Assembly (NCBI RefSeq): GCF_000189635.1
Contig: NW_002476507.1
Coordinates: 806,001 to 870,000 of the forward strand
Direction of reading: 5' to 3'
DNA: 64,000 nt
From: Tetrahymena thermophila SB210
Lineage: Eukaryota > Ciliophora > Oligohymenophorea > Hymenostomatida > Tetrahymenidae
The notes beneath the pieces were generated by a model. The model saw only the letters and a program-made list of their open reading frames with translations. It was not told where the DNA came from and searched no databases. Shown one piece after another: positions 24,536-36,261 of the stretch. The position numbers were made by a program, and so were the translations under genes. Within the stretch, counting starts at the first letter, position 1; each line of letters starts with the position of its first letter.

Positions 24536-25039
24536 TCATATGGGTGAAAGAGTTAGCTTTTGAGCTACATCTAGATCCTTAACCATTTTTTTAAATTCTT
24601 CAAATGAAATTTTGCCATCAAAGTCTTCATCTGCCTTAATAATAGTTCTATCTACTAATTGCTAAAGCTAAATTTCTGTAAGATTAGTTCCAACCATCAT
24701 CTTAAGTACAGAGAATAGCTCACCGTTAGAGATATAGCCATCATCTTCGATATCATAAACTTTGAAAGCAAATTCTAATTTTGCATTTTCGTTATCTGAG
24801 TACAAAGCACTCAGTCCAGTTACAAATTCCTCAAAGCTAATTGTTCCATCTTTATTTTTATCAAAAATTGATACAACTCTTCTAACTAAAGGATTTTAAG
24901 ACAATTCTGGTAAGCTTAAAAATTCATCGATTTCTAAATCTCCTGACTAGTCTTTATCCATCTTCTTGAAACTCTTGTAAAGTCTCTTCATTTCTTGGGG
25001 AGTGAAGTTGCAAGGATTTTCACTTGGAGCGTTACCCAT
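24536..25039 (-). CDS. Calcineurin B (protein phosphatase 2B regulatory subunit)
   Basis: Single exon, 167 residues, ATG at 25039, TGA at 24536. Human calcineurin B has 170. Four EF-hands are visible: [39 protein letters not shown] and [13 protein letters not shown]. Each has acidic residues at loop positions 1, 3, 5 and 12, with a Gly at 6. The segments [17 protein letters not shown] and [19 protein letters not shown] are nearly identical to animal calcineurin B and contact the catalytic helix. The protein starts MGN, consistent with N-myristoylation. Calcineurin B is the Ca2+-binding subunit that activates the Ser/Thr phosphatase calcineurin A. The catalytic subunit is not in this window. 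The higher GC content and lack of introns mark it as a conserved, well-expressed gene. Confidence 0.96.
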
Positions 25040-26025
25040 TTTTTATCTGTTTTAATTTACTTTTAATTTTAAGTTTTGAAATGCTTTCTTCTCTTTAGAT
25101 TTCTTTCTTTCTAGCTTTAGCTATATTGTAATTTATTAATTGAAAATAATTATTCCCTCTTTTACTTTCTTTCTTCATTCTTATTAAAGGAAGAATCTCA
25201 TCTATTTACAAACAATATATAAAGGTAATAAATAAGTCACATTTTCCGAACTACTAATAATTTAAAAATTAGAGACAAAGAGAAAATGACACAATTAGTA
25301 CTGTTAAAATAAAAAAGAATCAAATAAAACTTTAATTCATTAAAACAAACTTGCATAAAAACAATACAATTTATTGTTTGTGTTCTATTCAATTTGTTAA
25401 ATTTTAGATTCTTTTTCTTTTTATAATTGCCTAAAAATAATAATAATACATCAAAATTTTTTCAAAGATATAACAAATTATATATTATGTCATTTAAAAA
25501 AATAAAATTAATTTATCTTAAATATTTAAAATGATTTTTTAGTTAGTTAGGCTGATAGGTAGGTAGGGTTATTTCAAAAAAATCACGAAGTATTATTTAT
25601 ATTTTTTTTATTTGTTTTATTTTAGCTTAAATCAATAAATTATTATTTTATTAAAAAAAAAAATAGCATCATTGATTTCAATAAATGAATGCATGGAAAA
25701 TACCCAAGATTCAGAAAGCAGCTAATTTATCAATTATTAATGATGTGTCGTGTTATATATTTATTAGTAATTAATTTACAAAAGTTTTTGAATGGTATTT
25801 TTTTACTTAAATATTAAAATTAATTAATTAATTAATTAGTTAATAAATAAATAGATATTATTAATTTTTTATTAAGGAGATAGAATAAAAAATTTAATAT
25901 TAGCCACTTAAATTTCTTACAAAATAATAACTTTAAATAGGAAAAATAAATACATAAATTGATAGAAAGATAGATAATAAGTATTATTATTGAATAAAAT
26001 CAATATAGGTGAAAGAATAATAAAT
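25040..26025. other. Divergent intergenic promoter region
   Basis: Lies between calcineurin B (-) and the coiled-coil gene starting at 26026 (+), so it holds both promoters. It contains a TAAT/AATA simple repeat around 25818-25855. No other element recognised. Confidence 0.55.
25818..25855. repeat. AATT/AAAT simple repeat
   Basis: Six or so ATTA units followed by TAAA units, in the shared promoter region between calcineurin B and the 26026 gene. Ordinary low-complexity sequence. Confidence 0.6.
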
Positions 26026-28946
26026 ATGTCTAACAATTATAATAGTATTTAGTTATTAAAATCCTTATTTTATTGTTTGAGAATAAAAAAATATATAATT
26101 AAGATATTTATTATTTACTTTTTACTTTTTTATTATTACAGCCAAGTCAATTTATACTGTTGCTTTAAATGAGCTCCTAAATGTGAATGTCAATAGCGAG
26201 AGTTTAAAAGTATTTTTAGAAAATATTGTCAATGTGATTAACAATTAGTCTAAGTAGTTACAATCATTTTAGCAATAGCTTGAAGGTAAAGCAGATAAAG
26301 AAGAGGTATAGTTTTTATGCAATTAAATTTTAATCAACAATTATTATTTAATATCGAAATTTTTATAATTTTGATATATGCTTATGCTCAATCTTAAATA
26401 ATAAATGTATTAGGTTGAAAAAGGATTCAAGTCAGTTTCAGATAGCATTAACATTTATGATAATGAGTTGTTAAAAACAATCAATAACGTCTTAGAAAAA
26501 CCAAAGTAAGAAAATACAGGCAATAAAGTTGAAGATGGAGCTAATAAAGTTTGTAACAAAATAGTTATGCTAGGACACGCATGCACTATTCTATATAGAG
26601 CTAACAAGGTATTTAATTTAAAATATACAAATATAATTATTTATAAAAATCATTTGCTCTACTTTATAGGGATGGGATAAAAAGTTAGATGAGATTGCAT
26701 TAGAAATACCTAAAAAGCTTGAAAGAGATGAAATGAAAATAAAAGTATTTATAATTCGAAGAATAAAAGCTTAAATAAATATAAAATATTTTTGTATTTA
26801 GGTTAAAAAAACTAAAACAAAACTTGTTAACGAGTTAGAAGAAATTAAAAGGAAACTTAACAAGTAAATGGATGAATTGAGTAAGAAAACAGTTACTTAA
26901 ATAAACAAGTTTGAGATTGAAGTGAAAGATGTTGAAAAGAAAACTTTGTGGAAAATATAAGATTGTGAATAATTATTGAGTAAAAGAATAACAGGAGAGT
27001 TTGTAGATAACTCTATAAAATGCCTTGAAGATAAAATTAGAAGAGAAGTCAGAAAATTTATTTTTTTTCATAAATAAATTTATCATTTTTCATTAAAAAA
27101 TATTTGTAGATGCTTAAAATGAAGGAAGAAAATTTTGGAGGGATAAACAGTGCTATTGAAGATCTAGAAGATAAATTTAAGGTATTTGAAGAAAATAATA
27201 CTGATAAAATAAAAAATGTAAAGCAGTAGCTTAAGGATGTTGAAGATAGCTTTGCTAATAAGGTATTTTTTCTATCTTTATAAGATAAAATAGTAATTTC
27301 AATTAATAAATAGTTTGCCTTAAATGAAAAATATGAAGCAAATAAAAAAATTGTTTAAGATAAAATTTCAGAAATTGAAACCAGGCTAATTACTTTAGAT
27401 AGAAAAGGTGATGCTAATCAAGTTCTTGAATAATCAAGAGAACTTGTAAGATAACTAGAGGCTAAACTCTATGATTAAGAAAGATAATTGGTAAAATATA
27501 TTTGTTTATTATTTTGAAGAAAAAAATAAATTTTAATTTTTCTTTATTTTGAGTGTTAATAATTTTTTACTTCTTAAAATGAACCAATGATTATTTTTAA
27601 TAACTTTACTTAATTTATGTTTTTATTAATAAATTAGAATGAATTAGCTGACTAAGTTTCATTGTTAGGTAGTAGAGCTATTAGCAGTGACAAAAAAGTA
27701 AGCATTCAATACACTGAATATCTTAGCTTAAAATTATTTTAGTAAAAAAGTGGAAATGGAGAAGATGATTGTATTGATCCTCATAAATTGTGTTTATTAG
27801 AAGCTAATTTAAAGAGACTTAGAGACGAATTCAATGAATAAAAAAGAAATTATTCAACTTTAGAATAAGTATTTACAATAAATTAAGAAGCTAATTTTTA
27901 TTTACAATTTTTTAATTTCATAAAGGATATAAGAAGAAAGTTTGACACATTTGAACATAAAGTGCTAGGAAATTTTGCATTGTTAAAGAAGTAAAACTAA
28001 AGCGAGTTCAATAGAGGTATTTAAAATATTTAAATATTTTAAAATCTAACTTTTAACAAAAAAAATTAGATGAAATTATTGGACTTATTGAAAGAGGAAA
28101 GGTAATTGCTGAGGAAAAAGTTAAATAATTAGCTAGAGAATTTGAGGATATAAAACCAAAAATAAACGGGATTTCTGAATTAGAGAAGAAAATAAAAAAG
28201 AAATTTAGAGATATGTCAGAAAATAGTGAATTATCATAAAAAATAGCAGAAAAGGTATTATTTATTTATATTATATTTATATTTTTAAGGGAATAAATTT
28301 TTTTATTGTTATTTAAAAAAGGCTGATATAATTGAAGTTAATAGATAAAATAACTTCTTAGAAGAGAAAGTTAGATAGTTAACAGATACGATTTAGTCTT
28401 TCAAGAGAGAGTTTGAATAAATTGAAGATTTTTATATGCAACTTAATACCATGATAAAATCTAATTAATAAGAAGCTATAAGTGTAATAACTGGTAATAC
28501 AAAAGTTATTCCTAATAGGTGTGTTGCTTGTGGTACCAAAGGAAAGTAAGTACACAACATGTCAGATGTAATTAATAATTTATACAAATTTTATTTTAAT
28601 TTGCACTATTATAAAGATGAAAGGGTATGATGGAAAAATCTACAAAGCAGATTTTAGTGGAGCTAGTGCTTATGATAATTAAGAAGTATTTGATATTTGT
28701 AAGAATAAATTATTTTTATTTATAATTGAAATTAATTTTTTTTTTTTTGCTTAAATAGACCCTTCTTAAATAAGCCCAGAAAGAGTTAGTGGATTTAATT
28801 ATTCATCTAAGTAGTAACTTATATCATTTAAAGAAAGACCAACATCATCAAAAGGTAAAATAATCAAATTATTTTTATTTTGAATAAAATGTATTCAATT
28901 ATTAAAAGGTAATGAAAGATTATAAAATTCATCTGGTAAAAAATGA
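26026..28946 (+). CDS. Coiled-coil protein with C-terminal CxxC motif
   Basis: About 12-15 small exons, ATG at 26026, TGA at 28944-28946. The first exon encodes only MSNNYN; splicing at GTATTTAG...TTACAG joins it to TKSIYTVALNELLNVNV in frame. Nearly all exons are heptad-rich: LQSFQQQLEGKADKEE, KLVNELEEIKRKLNKQMDEL, EKKTLWKIQDCEQLLSKR, LKDVEDSFANK, SRELVRQLEAKLYDQERQL, ANLKRLRDEFNEQKRNYSTL, LEEKVRQLTDTIQSFKREFE. Near the end NRCVACGTKGK (about 28518) and then GYDGKIYKADFSG form a small cysteine motif followed by a strand pair. KADKEE repeats plus a C-terminal CxxC are reminiscent of QRICH2/DUF4795 coiled-coil proteins of sperm and cilia, but that is a weak resemblance. Small exon size and many short introns are unlike its intronless neighbours. 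Confidence 0.68.
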
Positions 28947-29401
28947 ACTATAATAAAATAAACTTAACAAAAATAAAATATACTTAATGCTTATAAAAAT
29001 ATTTTAAAATCATACAAATTTTTATCTTAACTATAATTTATATTCTATGTTGATATCTTTTTATATTTTAAGATGATAATTGATTTCCTTAATTTTAACT
29101 ATTCTAAATAAACATTAAAAAATACATAAATAAAATTTAAAGAACTTTAATTTTATTTTAAAAAACAATTTATAAAGTGAAATAACTTTGATAAAATACA
29201 CCTAATATTTTGTTACAATTTTATATTTTTATAAATAAATAGAAATATCATTAATATAATTACTTAAAAAATATTTTTGAGTTTTAATTATAGTTTAACT
29301 AAATTAAGAAATGACAGTTATAATTTTATAAAAGATAAAAAATATAATGATTTATTAAATAACTTAAATTTTATTAATTTTTAGATAAATCTTTAATTAT
29401 A
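28947..29401. other. Convergent intergenic region
   Basis: Between the 3' ends of the coiled-coil gene (+) and the PEX11-like gene (-). AT-rich, nothing else seen. Confidence 0.55.
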
Positions 29402-30722
29402 TCATTTCCAATTTTGATAGCAACCAATATAAGAGGTAATTGCACCAAAGACACCAATGGTGCCTGGTGAAACTAACTAAGGATACATAAATCCAACTGC
29501 AACCTTTTTTAATTTTAAAATAGTTAAAAGTAGAATTTATAATAAATTTATAAACGGTATACTGGAATATCGAAAATATTTCTAAAAGCATCTACAATAG
29601 CTGCATCGATTCTAGCTTTATTAGATTTAATTTTTTCACCTTTATTTTCATTTGAACTTAAACGCTTTTCATTAATTTTAAAAATTTTTATTATGCCTTT
29701 TACTTTTAATATTAAAATGCTACCTCAGCGTTGTTAAGCTCAAAGAGATACTTGATTTCTTAGATGTTTGATGTAAGTCCAAAGAGACAATCTAAGAACC
29801 ACCAAAAACTACTATAAAAATCAGCAAATTTAGTTAATTCAGGTCTCTTCTTCATTAAATCAAGCTATTTAAATAATAATTTTATATTTTTTAAAATTCA
29901 ATTTTTATTTTGAGGAGAAATTTCTAATAAAATTCCTTTGAAATTTCTATCAAATAAAAATTTTAAAGAGCTTCTAAAATCAGTAGAAATTTGTTTGATA
30001 CTCGAATTCAAATTAATAAATTTTTTTTAAACTTTATATAACTTAACATTTCAAAATGTCTATTATAAAAGCTAACTATGAACTAAATTATATTTAGTTT
30101 GATTCTTTAGAAATGGAAAGGTCAATTTGGATTTATAAGCTTTTAATTTAAAAAAAATAAGATTTCAAGATTATTTACTCTGGCAAAATAGAGGATGTGA
30201 TCTAAAAGGAAAAACAATATTAAAGAAATAGTTGAGCCGATTCTCATAGTGATGTAGAAAGGGCTTTATTTTATATCTGTGACGCTCTTAGGATTTTTTA
30301 ATGAGTTATTTAATTGCTTTATCAAGTCTATGAGAGTAAAGCTTAAACCTATAGGTCTACCAAATCTCAAAACCTAAATTATAGAAATAAGAAATTAAAA
30401 ATTTTAAAGCTAAGATTAGATTAACTGATAATAAATAAATGATTCATACCTTTCTTGTGAGAGACATGTTACCACTCAATCTTTCAATTCTGCTTGTAAG
30501 TTCATCGAATTATTCTTTAGTAATTGAACCTTTTGCAATTTAATGTCTTAAAACAGCAGCAACAAACTTGGAAACGTATTGAACAACTCTGCAAGTCTAT
30601 TATGTTATAATACTATTTCATTTATCAATTTTAAAATGAATAATAGTTACTTTATCTCTACCAACAGTAGTACTTAAAAGAGTGACAAGAGATTTTAATA
30701 ATTAGACAGGATTTTAAGACAT
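29402..30722 (-). CDS. PEX11-like peroxisomal membrane biogenesis protein
   Basis: Five or six exons, ATG at 30722, TGA at 29402, about 240 residues. It begins QNPVQLLKSLVTLLSTTVGRDK, then TCRVVQYVSKFVAAVLRHQ, matching the PEX11 N-terminus (a helix with GRDK, then an R-x-x-Q-Y-x-x-x-x amphipathic helix). Next come ELTSRIERLSGNMSLTRK and VLRFGRPIGLSFTLIDLIKQ, then ILFFLLDHILYFARV, FADFYSSFWWFLDCLFGLTS, and finally a C-terminal membrane-type segment with SPGTIGVFGAITSYIGCYQN. PEX11 proteins insert into the peroxisome membrane and drive elongation and division. The pattern of short amphipathic helix, glycine-containing C-terminal transmembrane segment and total length fits. Exact splice borders are approximate. 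Confidence 0.82.
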
Positions 30723-32271
30723 TTTGAATAACACCACTATAACTTTTTTACAAAAATTTTTAATTATTTTGTTTTTTTTTAGTTAATTACAATAATTTAA
30801 TTAAAAATAAACAAATTTAAAAGCAGGAGAATAAATCATTAAAGACATAGATTGAATCATCGATTTCATCATTTTGTTATTACGTAATTAGCGACCTTCG
30901 TAAAGATTTTTTTGCATTATTTCATTTTCCAAAAAGCATAGCAGACATTTTAATGGTTGATAAAACACTTATTCACTATTACTATTATATTTTTTTATTT
31001 AGATTTTTCTAAATTAAATATAAAAATTTAATTACTTTTTCTAATATTAATTATTTATTTCAAATATAATTTATATAAGCAACTCAAAACTTCTACTGAT
31101 AATAACTTTGATAATTATTTTGATTATATGGAAAATAACTATTTTACTTAAATACCGTCAAATACCTTGCATCATTTAAGATAGATGATATTTTAATTTT
31201 ATATTTTCAAACCAAAATTTCTTAAATTATTTGAAGAAATTTCTAAATTGAAATAATGATATGAATAATTATCAATGGTTATATATAATAGATTACTTAC
31301 AAATATTTAAATATTTAAACTATTGGTTAGGTTATTTTGAATAAAATATCGCTTATTTAGTTCATATCTATTGTTGTTACTATTTATTCAAAGCAAAACG
31401 CAAAACAAATAAAATTGTATTAATATAATTATATTAAAAATAACTTTTAATTTTTAATACTGCTAAAATAAAATAAATAAATTTAGACAAATAAATAAAT
31501 AGTTTGAATTTAATATCTGTTTAATTTTAATAAAATATTTTATTATTTTCATTAATTTTTTAAAATAATCAAAATTTATAAATTAAAAATTAAATAAAAA
31601 TAACTAATTGGAATTATATTTGATAAAATTATTAATTCTTAACTTTTTTTTGAATTAAAATTATAAATTCTATTATATTATTTGTGTTAAATTTTTTGTG
31701 GTTGTAATTAGTAAATATGTAAAAATGTGTGAATAATTTGCAATTACTTAGTGCTTACAAAATACTCAAAATAAAATAAATCAGTTTGAGTTTTTAGTTC
31801 AAAAATTAACGATTATATATCAATTTAACTATATTGTACAATAAATTTCATTCTTAGTAGGCATTATTGTTTTTTTTTTTTTTCAGTATTGGTTTAGAAA
31901 TAACTAATATCAATAATATTAGAAAATATTAGTATTATTTGGCAAGAAGAAAAAAATATTCATAAAAGTAGTACCGTACTGTACTTACCAATCTATCTTA
32001 TAAAGTAAAAATTAACTTGAAAAAAAATATTTTATCTAAGAGAAATTGTAAATTAGAAGATATGCATTAAAATAACTTTTTATTTGTAACTGGATTTTCT
32101 TCGAAGCCAGAAATACTTTAAAGAAATCACTCTTTTCTTAATGATCCTAAATAGAGTGGGTCACATGATATCAATCAAAATAAAAAACCCAAAACAGACT
32201 TTGTTTAAAAAAATAAAATAATAATAAAAATATAAAAAATATAAAATCAATAATAAAATGGAGAATAAAAT
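30723..32271. other. Divergent intergenic region
   Basis: About 1.5 kb between divergent genes (PEX11-like on -, Q/N-rich on +). A - strand ORF near 30965 begins MSAMLFGK and is followed by TGA. In-frame coding-like sequence (SLRRSLITQQQNDEIDD) continues after it. I do not call this a gene. The rest is AT-rich with no recognised element. Confidence 0.45.
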
Positions 32272-35200
32272 ATGGAACCAAATCCTCTTAAAAATGCATA
32301 AATTAAAATTAAAAAATCTTAGTTTTCAAAAAAATTGAATTAAAGCGTTGGACTTGATGATTCAAGAGAAAATTGCAGCGATATTGTAAAATTAAGCTAA
32401 TCGTTTGACTGTAAATTAGGATAGGCTAAGAAAATATTACGTAGAATAATTCCAAAAGATTAGCAATACTAAAATCGTCCATTTTCTACTATGGAGAGAT
32501 ATGTAGAAGAATCAAATGAAAATCAAACTAAATTTAGAACTAATTTCATTAAGTTTGAATAAGACAAAGAAAATCAAGATATGAATTAAAATTTTTAGCT
32601 ATAAAACGAAACAAATATCAAAGATAGTACCTGTTCCAAAAGTGATAACTTAAACCAAAATAAAAATAGTGAACATGGTATGTCTAGTAGTACGAAAAGT
32701 GATTAAAATTAAAAAAAATATGGGATTAAATGTGCTACTTAACCTGATCTTGACAACTCAATTGTTGAAAATAACTAGTTATTAGACATGGTAGATTTAA
32801 ATGATATTAACTTGTAAAATAACAGGTTAAAAGCTCAACTTAATAATCAAATATTAACAAACTATATTGTAAAAGATAGCTATTTTAACTAAGATAAAAA
32901 GAGAGATAATTTACAACCTAAAAATCTTAAAACTTCTGTAATTGAAGCAAAAAAAAAATTTATAAACGTTAGAAATATTGTTAATTAGAGTTTAGGCGAA
33001 CCGACTTTAGATATTAGCGATGAGACTTAAAAAATATAAGGCAATAATAAAAACTTTAAGATCTTACGAAAATCAAATTAGCATGAGTAAAATTTGATTG
33101 ATTAGTATGATATGAATAGCAATAACAATTATATAAAGTTATAGCAAACTCAAAATTAATTAAATGCAAGTAAAAATAAGAAAGATACTGATAGCTATTC
33201 AACTTTAACTTTCAATTAAAAATCCACTGTTGATTAGACTTCTCCAAGTTAATAAAATACTAAACAAATTTATTAAAGCCAATAAAATAATGCTTAGTAA
33301 AATAGAAGTACTGTTAATAATTAAGAAACAAGAATCAATTAAATGTAAGAGTAAAATATAAAGATAAATGGCTTAAATCAATCTTATAATCAACAGCTTT
33401 CAGAAAATATTTAATCTAATTAATAAGATATTCCTGAGTCTCAAACTCAAAACTCTTAAACAGTTTCGTAAATTAACAACTCATAAATCGATAATAATGA
33501 GTAACAATTTTATTAATAGGAAGCTAATATTTTTAAACATTAGCAAAGAGTTATTCATAAAAGTTATGATTACTAATTAGGTGTTAAAAATTTTGCAAAT
33601 TAAAATCCTTTATATTAATCAAATTTTGAAAATGAATAGTAATTAATAGGCAGTTATCCACAATAAAATTTATTAACCGAAAGTAATCATAATTAACCCA
33701 TTACAGAAAAATTTAATAACTAAAACAGTAAAAACCATGGGTTGATGAAATAAAATCTAATTCTTTTCTAAAACAATAAAAAGCAGGAAACTCTTAAAAA
33801 TAATATAGCCAACTAGAATTGTAGTTAAATTTCTTCTCAATTTTAAATGGAATTAGTTTCTGACTAAGGATTCAAGCCTCAGCAATATGGAAAATCACCT
33901 TTCAAATAAAATACAAAATAAATAATAATCAATCCAAATCTATAAAAAAAATTTAATTTTAATTAGCAGTAAGTTCAATAAAATTAATAATAATTAATGA
34001 ATGCTTATATTGATATGAATTATAGAGCCAATACTGAACCTGTTTCTTAGTAAAATTCAATAAATCAATACACTCCCTTATCTTTATAAAAGAAAATTAA
34101 TACTCAAAGTAACATAAATAATAAGTCTAAATAAAATGCAGATGGCCACTTCAATAACTTTTTAGAGGATTTTAATTTAGATAGTATCTCTATCAATGCA
34201 AACCAGCCTTTGACTAAGAGTAGCCAAAAAAGTCGTAAAACTGTTAACTAAGTTTAATACCACTTTGAAATAAATTCACAATCAGGAGTTACACCTTTAT
34301 CTTTGTAAAATAAATCTAATGCTGCTCTTAAAAATACTATAAGAGGGTAAAGCTATTCTTAATAGAACCAATACAATACTAATAACATATATCAAAATAA
34401 TTAATAAATCTAAAAATACGTTAAAAGTGCTAGCAGCTTGGGATTTAACGAAGCAGACCAAAAAAGCAACTACAATATAATATCACATCCTCCTCTTCTT
34501 TCACAGTCACAAGATAATATTAGTGACAGTTCACTATTATCAAATAATTATGTGCCATTTCCCATGTAAGGAAATTAAATATTTAATTCTAATTCAACTT
34601 AATCAAGAAAGAGTGGAGGAACTGGAGGGTAAAATTTAATATTTTAATTTCATGAAGTTAACTAACATTAAAATAACTAAAGATCCCAAAGTTAAAATGC
34701 AAATAGAAATCATGAAATGAATTTCAATTTATCTATAGATAGAACCTCATAAATTAGTGGGTCTTAGAGAAGTTAATCAAATCACAATAACTTAAACTAA
34801 TTTCAAAATTTTAAACCTTAGTCTCTTAACTTTGCTCCACCTTCTTGTTCATCAATTTAAAGCCTTTATTCATCAAAATGCCAAAATCAATTACAAAGCA
34901 AATATTGTAACTCAAACACAATAAACAGTTCAAAAAATTTAATAGGAGATTTTAACTAAAATACAATGATGAAAGAAATGTATACAGAATTAGATGAAGA
35001 TGTTCGTATATTTGATTGTTCTCCAAAGAGAATAATGCAATTAAAATAAAATAACCTTTAAAGATCTTCTGTAACTCTTAGTTAAAGTTAATTGGACTTT
35101 AGCAACACAAATAATTTGACATCTACTTCATCTAAGTTTGGGCTAAATAACTAAAACTAATAAAATGACTTAAAATAGTTTAACGAAACTGCTAAAGTAT

Positions 35201-35472
35201 TTATCAGCAAATTAGACAATACAAATAAAGCTAGTGAAACTAATTAACTAATAGAACAATATTTAAATTAAGTACGTAATAGGATAACATAATTAAAAAA
35301 TAAAAAGAAAAATACTGAAATAGATCTTATTTTAGTAAACACTAAAATTATCTAAGAAATAGAGTAAACAAATACAAATCAAAAGTAAAAAATGCCCCAC
35401 AACCTCTCTTAGTAATTAGACGAAATATATTAGTAGATTAAAAAAAATATTTTTATTTATTCTTGCCAATGA
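32272..35472 (+). CDS. 1,066-residue Q/N-rich protein, intronless
   Basis: One uninterrupted ciliate-code frame of 1,067 codons, ATG at 32272, TGA at 35470-35472. Almost the whole product is low-complexity and rich in Q, N, S and K, with dozens of TAA/TAG glutamine codons. The C-terminal 100 residues look more ordered, with a coiled-coil stretch: LIEQYLNQVRNRITQLKNKK and ILVNTKIIQEIEQTN. A few short motifs stand out: RPFSTMERYVEE near residue 75 and TELDEDVRIFDCSPKRIMQL near residue 910. No domain family is recognised. Prion-like composition and condensate scaffolding are possible but inferred only from composition. An overlapping ATG at 32260 is in another frame and is not the start. Confidence 0.85.
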
Positions 35473-36261
35473 TAATTCTTTTTTTATTTTTACTTGTAGT
35501 ATCTCACTATTATTTTACTCAATAAGCTAAAAATTAACTATGAATAATTGGTTCAAAAATTCAAAATAAAATACAGAGTTTTTTTATTTAAATTTTCATA
35601 AGATTTTAAAAATTAATTTAGGAATATTATTAGGTGTATTTAATAAATAAGTAATAAAAATTCTATTTAATTTTCAAATAATTTAATTATTTATTTCTAA
35701 GAATAAAAATTTGCAGATTTATAAAAAAGTTAAATATTAAAAATCGCCAGGAATATATTTTTACATTCTTTTTTCTATTATGATGAAAGTACATTATTTA
35801 AATTTTATTGTCTTATAATTAAATAAATGAATTAATATATGTAATAATATATAAAAGTAATTTAGAGAAAAAACTTAATGTAAATTAAAATGAAATAGTA
35901 GGTAAATGTAAACAAAGATAAGTAATTAATATACATCAATTTCTTAATTTTGTTTAAAATTACTTAGTTCATAATCACTTATAAAAGTATGGATTTAATT
36001 TACATCAGAAAAATAAATTTAGCATTGATATCGATCTAATGATTGATTGATTGGTTTGTCTTTTAGACTCAAATATTTACATTTGATAAATGTATTTATA
36101 TAAAAGATAATTCCATTTGTCATTAAAGGATTTGTTTTGAAAGCTTTAATTAATCTTTTGTGAAATTAGTATCTTGATTAATCTCATAAAAAATATTATC
36201 AAAAATATAAAAAAATAAAAATTCGTAAAATTTATAGCAAAGTTTTAAAGATATTATATAG
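35473..36261. other. Intergenic region upstream of the SIS gene
   Basis: About 0.8 kb, AT-rich, between two + strand genes. It should contain the promoter of the SIS protein gene. No distinct element recognised. Confidence 0.5.

Noticed and set aside
30840-30970. Minus-strand ORF MSAMLFGK with TGA then further coding-like sequence; considered as an ESCRT-III-like start or a selenocysteine TGA
   Set aside because: The match is eight residues only, there is no conserved continuation, and no SECIS-like element could be argued.
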